A stretch of 10,586 nt of DNA. It comes from Promicromonosporaceae bacterium. Lineage in GTDB: Bacteria; Actinomycetota; Actinomycetes; Actinomycetales; Cellulomonadaceae. Numbering within the stretch: the stretch's first letter is position 1; every line of letters begins with the position of its first letter. The notes below the pieces were generated by a model that worked only from the letters and a program-made list of their open reading frames with translations, searched no databases and was not told the DNA's origin. This document shows, piece by piece, positions 6,777-10,586 of this stretch. Where the stretch lies: the NCBI GenBank assembly GCA_009780755.1, contig WQZL01000078.1:1-10586 (forward strand), in the 5' to 3' direction. A program made the translations under genes and the position numbers.

Positions 6777-8699
6777 CTATTCGATTACTGGTAGTCGCGT
6801 TCGAGTGGTCTTGCCATCGGGCCAGGTGACCACGGCGGCAGGGTTCGCGTCATTGGTGATGTCTAAGCTGACCGGTTCGACCGGAACTTCCGCTCCGGTC
6901 AGGGTCACCACCGCGGCGACCCATCGCCCAGGCCGGGCGGAGAATGTGAGGGCGGGGACTAAGGCTCCTGGACCCAGTGGGCTGCACTGTTCCCGCCGAA
7001 TTATCTCGGCCTGCCCCTCGCCGAGCAGTGACTCGATGCGTGAGGTGAGGCCGTCGCCGGTCACGGTGGGCCAGCCGGTAACCCGCAGGCTCAGATTCTT
7101 CGTGCCTAGGCCATCGGCAAGCGAGAGCAGGTTGATTAGGCGCAGCTCCCACGGGCCGCGCACCAGGGAGATCACGGCCATCCGACCGGCGATGGTGATG
7201 CGTCCGGTCCAACCGGAGGCGTGCAGCACCTGTTGCACGGGCATATCGATCCAGTGGGGTGATACCAGGGAGCCGGCCACCGCCACATCGCCGTCAAGGC
7301 GCGGGGCAAGCGGCGTCCAACCGGCGCGGTGAGTGACGCGTTCTTTGCGATCCACCAGGGCCACGGTCTGGTCTACGGGATTGCGCCAGGAGTTCTCTTC
7401 GCACCACGGCCAGGTAGCGGTGGAGTAACCGAGTCGCGCATACAGTGGGGAGTCGCCCACCTGGTCACCCTGATGAGCGTGATCCGTGCCGTGGTTGATG
7501 ATTCGCACGATGCCGTCAGCCTTGGTGGCCGAGCGAATCCAGGCGGGCGGGCCAGTCACGTCGAGCATGTCGGCCTGTTCGATGGGCAGCGGTTCCTCGA
7601 TGGCGGTCCAGGCGGGGTGATCGGCAGGCAGGGCAAGACCAAGCAGGCCCTTGCTTGCCCAGTATGGTGATGATGGGCCGGAGTACGACTGCATCATCGG
7701 CAGCCATTCGTGATGCCAGCCCGGCGTGAGTAGGCCGCGCTTGTCGGGGGCGCCGTGCTGTACGAAATAGTCGATGACACCGGCAGCGGCGCGACGCAGC
7801 AGGCCGGGCGAGGTTGAAGGCACCTCGGCCAGCGCCCCGGCCCAGAACGGGGCGGCAGCAGCGAAGCGGTAGACCAGCGAGCGACCCTGGATTAGCGGTG
7901 CGCCATCTGCGCCCACCATCTTCACGGCATGAGTGAGGAAGGTGTCGAGGGCGGCTAAATCTTTGGCGGCGCGGGGGGCGGCCAGCTCTGCGGCGCCCTG
8001 CATTCTGGCCCATAGTGTCGGGTAGAGGTGCAGCGCCCAGCCCACGTAGTGGTCGTAGGAACGTTCGTCGCCGTCGGATAGCCAGCCGCCTTCCCGGGCA
8101 AAGGAGTCGTGCAGCGCGAGATCGGCCTGTATGTCTTCGAGCGACCACGGACCGCCCACAGACTTCAAGAAGGTCTGGACGGTGAGACGGAACCAGCACC
8201 AGTTGTTGCGGGGGTAGGTGCGATCGCCAACACAGGCCGCCAGGTAGTCAACCATCTGTTCCTTGGTTAGCTCCGGGAGTCGATCCCAGATCCAGGGGCG
8301 GGTCAGGTCGAGGATCAACGCGGTGGAGGCGGCCTCCACCTTGGCCTGGTCGTGTTCCGTAAGGCGCACCCAACGATCCGGCGCATTCGGGTTGACGCCG
8401 GAGACGATGCCTTTGGCGTACCACTCGGCGAGGTTCAGCGGGTCCTCGCCTCGCTCGCCGGCAATTCGGAAGCCAGCGAGCAGGAAGGTGCGGGCGAAGC
8501 CTTCTAGGCCGTCGACCGCGCGACCGTAACCACCCTCGGGGCCGGGCAGCGTGATGCGCCCGTGTCCGGGGGAGGCGTAGGGGCGGACGGAGGCGAGCAG
8601 GTGGTCGGCCAACGCGGCCCACCTTGGTCGGTCCCAGCCGGTGATGGGTGCCGTGGGCGTCACTCGGCGGATGCCGATTTCTTCATGCCGCGTAATCAT
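6777..8699 (-). CDS. DUF2264 family protein, putative uronide-active carbohydrate enzyme
   Basis: This 640-aa protein matches the DUF2264 family. Recognisable stretches are PRNNWCWFR (163-171), SDGDERSYDHYVGWALH (208-224), QGRSLVYRFAAAAPFW (271-286) and the hallmark YSGPSSPYWASKGLLGLALP (339-358). The N-terminal two thirds are helix-rich, as expected for an alpha/alpha barrel; from about residue 390 it becomes strand-rich and ends near WPDGKTTRTRLP. No signal peptide or membrane span is seen, so it is probably cytoplasmic. The activity is not established from sequence. I recall CAZy GH154, with a beta-glucuronidase founder, being linked to DUF2264-type proteins, but cannot confirm it. As first gene of an operon with GH88 and kduID, it likely acts on uronic-acid oligosaccharides. 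The start is the ATG at 8699, with AGAGGG 4 nt upstream (8704-8709); an in-frame TTG at 8738 is less likely. Confidence 0.85.
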   Translation of the reverse strand: MITRHEEIGIRRVTPTAPITGWDRPRWAALADHLLASVRPYASPGHGRITLPGPEGGYGRAVDGLEGFARTFLLAGFRIAGERGEDPLNLAEWYAKGIVSGVNPNAPDRWVRLTEHDQAKVEAASTALILDLTRPWIWDRLPELTKEQMVDYLAACVGDRTYPRNNWCWFRLTVQTFLKSVGGPWSLEDIQADLALHDSFAREGGWLSDGDERSYDHYVGWALHLYPTLWARMQGAAELAAPRAAKDLAALDTFLTHAVKMVGADGAPLIQGRSLVYRFAAAAPFWAGALAEVPSTSPGLLRRAAAGVIDYFVQHGAPDKRGLLTPGWHHEWLPMMQSYSGPSSPYWASKGLLGLALPADHPAWTAIEEPLPIEQADMLDVTGPPAWIRSATKADGIVRIINHGTDHAHQGDQVGDSPLYARLGYSTATWPWCEENSWRNPVDQTVALVDRKERVTHRAGWTPLAPRLDGDVAVAGSLVSPHWIDMPVQQVLHASGWTGRITIAGRMAVISLVRGPWELRLINLLSLADGLGTKNLSLRVTGWPTVTGDGLTSRIESLLGEGQAEIIRREQCSPLGPGALVPALTFSARPGRWVAAVVTLTGAEVPVEPVSLDITNDANPAAVVTWPDGKTTRTRLPVIE

Positions 8700-8743
8700 T
8701 ACGCCCTCTCTCAAAACGTCGGGCTGCGTCGCCCTCAAGTCGA

Positions 8744-8773
8744 ATCAAAGCGGCCCTGAGTGGTCACCGTCAA
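8744..8773 (-). promoter_or_regulatory. Candidate sigma-70-type promoter for the uronide operon
   Basis: Read on the minus strand, TTGACG (8768-8773) matches the -35 consensus at five of six positions. TTTGAT (8744-8749), 18 bp further on, matches the -10 consensus at four of six. Transcription would start near 8737, giving a leader of about 38 nt before the DUF2264 ATG. The -35 box sits 2 bp from the nearest TGATCG box. The match is moderate and no other good candidate is seen in the region. Confidence 0.4.
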
Positions 8774-8775
8774 GC

Positions 8776-8808
8776 TGATCGTGTACTCTTTTGATCGTTT
8801 TTGATCGT
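8776..8808. promoter_or_regulatory. Candidate operator: three TGATCG boxes including a 10-bp tandem repeat
   Basis: TGATCG occurs at 8776-8781, 8792-8797 and 8802-8807. The last two belong to a perfect tandem duplication of the 10-mer TTTTGATCGT (8789-8798 and 8799-8808), so they lie on the same helix face about one turn apart. The cluster is in the divergent region between the operon and its likely regulator, next to the operon -35 and overlapping a possible regulator -35. Direct repeats spaced by about one helical turn suit DeoR-type regulators. Binding is inferred. Confidence 0.55.
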
Positions 8809-8820
8809 TAAGGCTAAACT
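8791..8820 (+). promoter_or_regulatory. Candidate promoter for the divergent regulator gene
   Basis: TTGATC (8791-8796) and TAAACT (8815-8820), 18 bp apart, are a moderate sigma-70-type match, leaving a leader of about 36 nt before the GTG start. The -35 element lies inside the middle TGATCG box, which would make the regulator autoregulated if it binds there. The assignment rests on consensus likeness only. Confidence 0.35.
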
Positions 8821-8862
8821 CGGCCACATCATGACTTGACCCCGAACCGAAAGGGGTACCCG

Positions 8863-9966
8863 GTGACCCTGCCACCTCGCCTGTTGCTCCCTGCCGAGCG
8901 CCATGCTCACCTACTTGCTTGCATCGATGCCCTCGGCATTGTCCGAGTGGCCGATGTGGTCGAGGAGATCGGCGTCACCTCCGTGACCGTGCGGCGCGAC
9001 ATCATCCAGCTTGCTGCGGAGGGCAAGCTCACCCGGGTTCATGGCGGCGCCATTGCCGCCCCTCGCCAGGCCGAGCTTGAATCATCACTCCCCGAGGCGA
9101 CCAACGGGGCGAGCATCGGGTTACTGGTGCCCTCCCTCGCCTTCTACTGGCCCGATGTGGTGCACTCCATCGAGGCCGATGCCAAGCGATACGGGCTAAA
9201 GGTGGCGCTCCGCGCCTCCTCCTACAACGCAGCCGACGAGCGACCGCTGTTAAACGGCCTGGCTCGATCAGGCGGCATTGAGGGGTTGCTGCTAGCCCCA
9301 CGCACCGATGGCCCTGGATCGTCGGCGATGGTGAAGTGGCTCATCGAGGCAGACCTACCAACCGTGCTGGTAGAGCGTGAGATTCGCAATCCAATCACCA
9401 ATGACATGTTTGAGGCGGTGCTTAGCGATCACGCCCTGGGCACGCTAATGGCCGTGTACCACCTGGCATCGCTCGGGCATCGTCGAGTTGGCTTGGTGGT
9501 CTCCCAGGAATCGCCCACCTCCCGGCGAATCGCCGCCGGCTGGCGGGCCGGTTGCAAGGAACTTGGCCTTGCGAACTACGAACACTTCGAGCAGCTCGCC
9601 CCCCATCGCACCAATCCGCAGTTCCCTCAGGCAATCGAGGAAGTGGTTGAGACGGTTCTAAAAACCGGCACCACCGCGTTGCTGATTCACTCCGACCCCG
9701 AGGCTTTCGCCGTGGTGCAGCACGCGCAGGATCGTGGCCTGAGCGTGCCCGGACAACTCTCCGTCATTGCCTACGACGATGTGCTGGCCGGGGTAGGTAG
9801 CCCCGCCCTAACCGCAATCCGACCGCCCCGCGAGGCTGTCGCCGCCGCCGCCGTGCGCCAACTGGTTCGCCGCATCACTGATCCCGACAGTCCGGCCCAG
9901 CGCACGCTAATCAGTCCACTGTTAAATCCTCGGGAGTCCACCGGCCCGGCTCCGAGCGAGGGCTAG
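8863..9966 (+). CDS. Hybrid regulator: DeoR-type HTH plus LacI/periplasmic-binding sensor
   Basis: This 367-aa protein is a sugar-responsive transcription regulator with an unusual domain pairing. The N-terminus is a DeoR-type winged HTH: ERHAHLLACIDALGIVRVADVVEEIGVTSVTVRRDIIQLAAEGKLTRVHGGA (12-63), whose SVTVRRD and LTRVHGGA elements are diagnostic. From about 83 to 355 it instead follows the LacI/GalR effector fold: ASIGLLVPSLAFYWPDVVHSIEADAKRYGLKV (83-114), GIEGLLLAPR (138-147), LPTVLVERE (165-173), LASLGHRRVGLV (201-212), AGWRAGCKELGL (225-236) and PGQLSVIAYDDVLAGVGSPALTAIRPP (296-322). The start is the GTG at 8863, with AAAGGGG (8850-8856) 6 nt upstream. An in-frame TTG at 8836 would lie upstream of that site and is rejected. 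Being divergent from the uronide operon, it most likely controls it, with an operon intermediate as inducer. Confidence 0.9.
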   Translation: MTLPPRLLLPAERHAHLLACIDALGIVRVADVVEEIGVTSVTVRRDIIQLAAEGKLTRVHGGAIAAPRQAELESSLPEATNGASIGLLVPSLAFYWPDVVHSIEADAKRYGLKVALRASSYNAADERPLLNGLARSGGIEGLLLAPRTDGPGSSAMVKWLIEADLPTVLVEREIRNPITNDMFEAVLSDHALGTLMAVYHLASLGHRRVGLVVSQESPTSRRIAAGWRAGCKELGLANYEHFEQLAPHRTNPQFPQAIEEVVETVLKTGTTALLIHSDPEAFAVVQHAQDRGLSVPGQLSVIAYDDVLAGVGSPALTAIRPPREAVAAAAVRQLVRRITDPDSPAQRTLISPLLNPRESTGPAPSEG

Positions 9967-10043
9967 CCTTCGCAACTGGGGGTCCAGGGCGCTCAGCAAC
10001 CGCATCGGCCTGCGAGCAAGCCACCCCTCACAGTTACGGTTTT

Positions 10044-10071
10044 TGCGCAACAAGCGCACGCGTTTTCGCGT
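10044..10071. promoter_or_regulatory. Two abutting inverted repeats, possible operator for the GH36 gene
   Basis: TGCGC (10044-10048) and GCGCA (10054-10058) flank AACAA. Immediately next, ACGCG (10058-10062) and CGCGT (10067-10071) flank TTTT. The two repeats share base 10058, are bordered by TTTTT on the left and AAAA on the right, and are followed by TTGATCG. Their short arms could arise by chance in GC-rich DNA, but stacking in an otherwise AT-richer patch upstream of a sugar gene fits a regulator site. Confidence 0.35.
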
Positions 10072-10147
10072 AAAATTGATCGCCATTGTGCGTTTCCGGA
10101 CATTCGACGACAGGCGCAACGCCGGTATCGCCCGCGACCCCAACCCC

Positions 10148-10205
10148 CGTCATCCTGCGGAGAACCCTTGTCGTCATCCTGCTCGGAGCGAGGAACGAGC
10201 GCAGG
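10148..10205. repeat. Duplicated GTCATCCTG element with imperfect hairpin
   Basis: CGTCATCCTGCGGAG (10148-10162) recurs as CGTCATCCTGCTCGGAG (10172-10188), 24 bp on and differing by a 2-bp insertion. The second copy runs into an imperfect hairpin in which CCTGCTCG (10178-10185) can pair with CGAG plus CAGG (within 10196-10205) with a 2-nt bulge. It resembles the short GTCATCCTGAGC...GAAGGATC-type intergenic repeats scattered in many bacterial genomes. Dispersal in this genome cannot be tested from one window. Confidence 0.4.
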
Positions 10206-10263
10206 CTCAACCGCCGGGGTCGGCCATTCTGCATGGGGCATGATTCATCACTAGGGTTAGGGG

Positions 10264-10586
10264 ATGGCGATCCAAGTCAGCAACGGCGCTTTCCGCATCA
10301 ACACCGCTAACACCTCGTACTGGTTCCGGGTGACAAAGTTCGGGCACCTAGAACACCTCTACTACGGACCGCGCCTGCCCGATGATACTCCAGCCGCCTC
10401 CGCCGAGGCGTTGGCCATCAAGCGCAGCGCACAGCCTGGTAATACGGTGGCCTACGATCAGTCCGACCTGCTGTATGCCCTAGACGTGATTCCCTTGGAG
10501 TGGAGCAGCAGCGGCTACGGAGATTACCGCTACTCCCCCATTGAAGCCGTCATGCCCGATGGCGCATACAGCGCGGATTTCTGCTA
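10264..10586 (+). CDS. Alpha-galactosidase, GH36 (N-terminal part; 3' end outside window)
   Basis: The open frame runs off the right edge with 107 complete codons visible. It matches the N-terminal beta-sandwich domain of Gram-positive GH36 alpha-galactosidases: INTANTSYWFRVTKFGHLEHLYYGPRL (12-38), then DLLYALDVIPLEWSSSGYGDYRYSPIEAVMPDGAYSADF (68-106). That domain precedes the catalytic barrel, which lies outside the window, so activity and integrity cannot be judged. These enzymes release alpha-1,6-linked galactose from raffinose, melibiose and similar sugars, usually in the cytoplasm. The ATG at 10264 is the first possible start, since an in-frame TAG lies at 10258-10260; the ribosome binding site is weak (TAGGG, 10252-10256). 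It shares direction with the upstream regulator but is 297 bp away and chemically unrelated to the uronide operon. Confidence 0.85.
   Translation, partial: MAIQVSNGAFRINTANTSYWFRVTKFGHLEHLYYGPRLPDDTPAASAEALAIKRSAQPGNTVAYDQSDLLYALDVIPLEWSSSGYGDYRYSPIEAVMPDGAYSADFC

Larger units (their letters stand above)
9967..10263. other. 297-bp intergenic region upstream of the GH36 gene
   Basis: No convincing gene is seen between the regulator stop and the GH36 start. Small open frames here lack ribosome binding sites and recognisable content. The region holds no T-rich hairpin terminator for the regulator. From about 10040 to 10082 it is locally T- and A-rich, with two short inverted repeats and a TTGATCG box (10076-10082), which looks like a control region. 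From 10148 to 10205 it carries a GTCATCCTG-type element. No strong -10/-35 pair stands out for the GH36 gene. Confidence 0.6.

Noticed and set aside
8700..8738. Upstream TTG start for the DUF2264 gene adding 13 residues
   Set aside because: The ATG at 8699 has AGAGGG 4 nt upstream. The TTG at 8738 would fall at about the proposed transcription start and lacks an evident ribosome binding site.
8836..8862. Upstream TTG start for the regulator adding 9 residues
   Set aside because: The AAAGGGG site at 8850-8856 lies inside this extension and is correctly spaced for the GTG at 8863, after which the DeoR-type domain begins.
9993..10310. Several short open frames on both strands in the regulator-GH36 spacer
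   Set aside because: They overlap each other, lack ribosome binding sites and recognisable domains, and cover the repeat-like and palindromic DNA.

Overview
The window is a G+C-rich stretch (roughly 60% by eye) whose gene content, AAAGGAG-type ribosome binding sites and GTG start for the regulator suggest a saccharolytic high-GC Gram-positive, most likely an actinobacterium. The protein sequences alone do not give a genus. No rRNA, tRNA, CRISPR array, transposase or phage gene was seen.

From about 8.7 kb down to the left edge, eight genes lie head to tail on the minus strand and look like one operon for using unsaturated uronic-acid oligosaccharides. In transcription order they are: a DUF2264 protein; a lipoprotein sugar-binding protein; two CUT1-type ABC permeases; a DUF624 (YesL-like) membrane protein; a GH88 unsaturated glucuronyl hydrolase; kduD; and kduI, which is cut by the left edge. 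No transporter ATPase, polysaccharide lyase, kdgK or kdgA is in the window.

Inferred pathway: lyase-made oligosaccharides with a 4,5-unsaturated uronate end are captured and imported by the ABC system. GH88 removes the unsaturated uronate, which opens spontaneously to 4-deoxy-5-keto-uronate. KduI isomerises this and KduD produces 2-keto-3-deoxygluconate for the KDG branch. The DUF2264 protein, cytoplasmic by sequence, is the unexplained member and probably acts on the same oligosaccharides.

At 8863-9966, on the plus strand and divergent from the operon, is a hybrid regulator with a DeoR-type helix-turn-helix and a LacI/periplasmic-binding-type sensor. The intergenic region between them holds three TGATCG boxes, two of them in a perfect 10-bp tandem repeat. 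They lie between plausible promoters for the two directions and are a good operator candidate.

Downstream of the regulator, 297 bp of non-coding DNA contains stacked short inverted repeats, a further TTGATCG box and two copies of a GTCATCCTG-type element. It leads into the 5' part of a GH36 alpha-galactosidase gene that runs off the right edge and probably belongs to a separate sugar locus.
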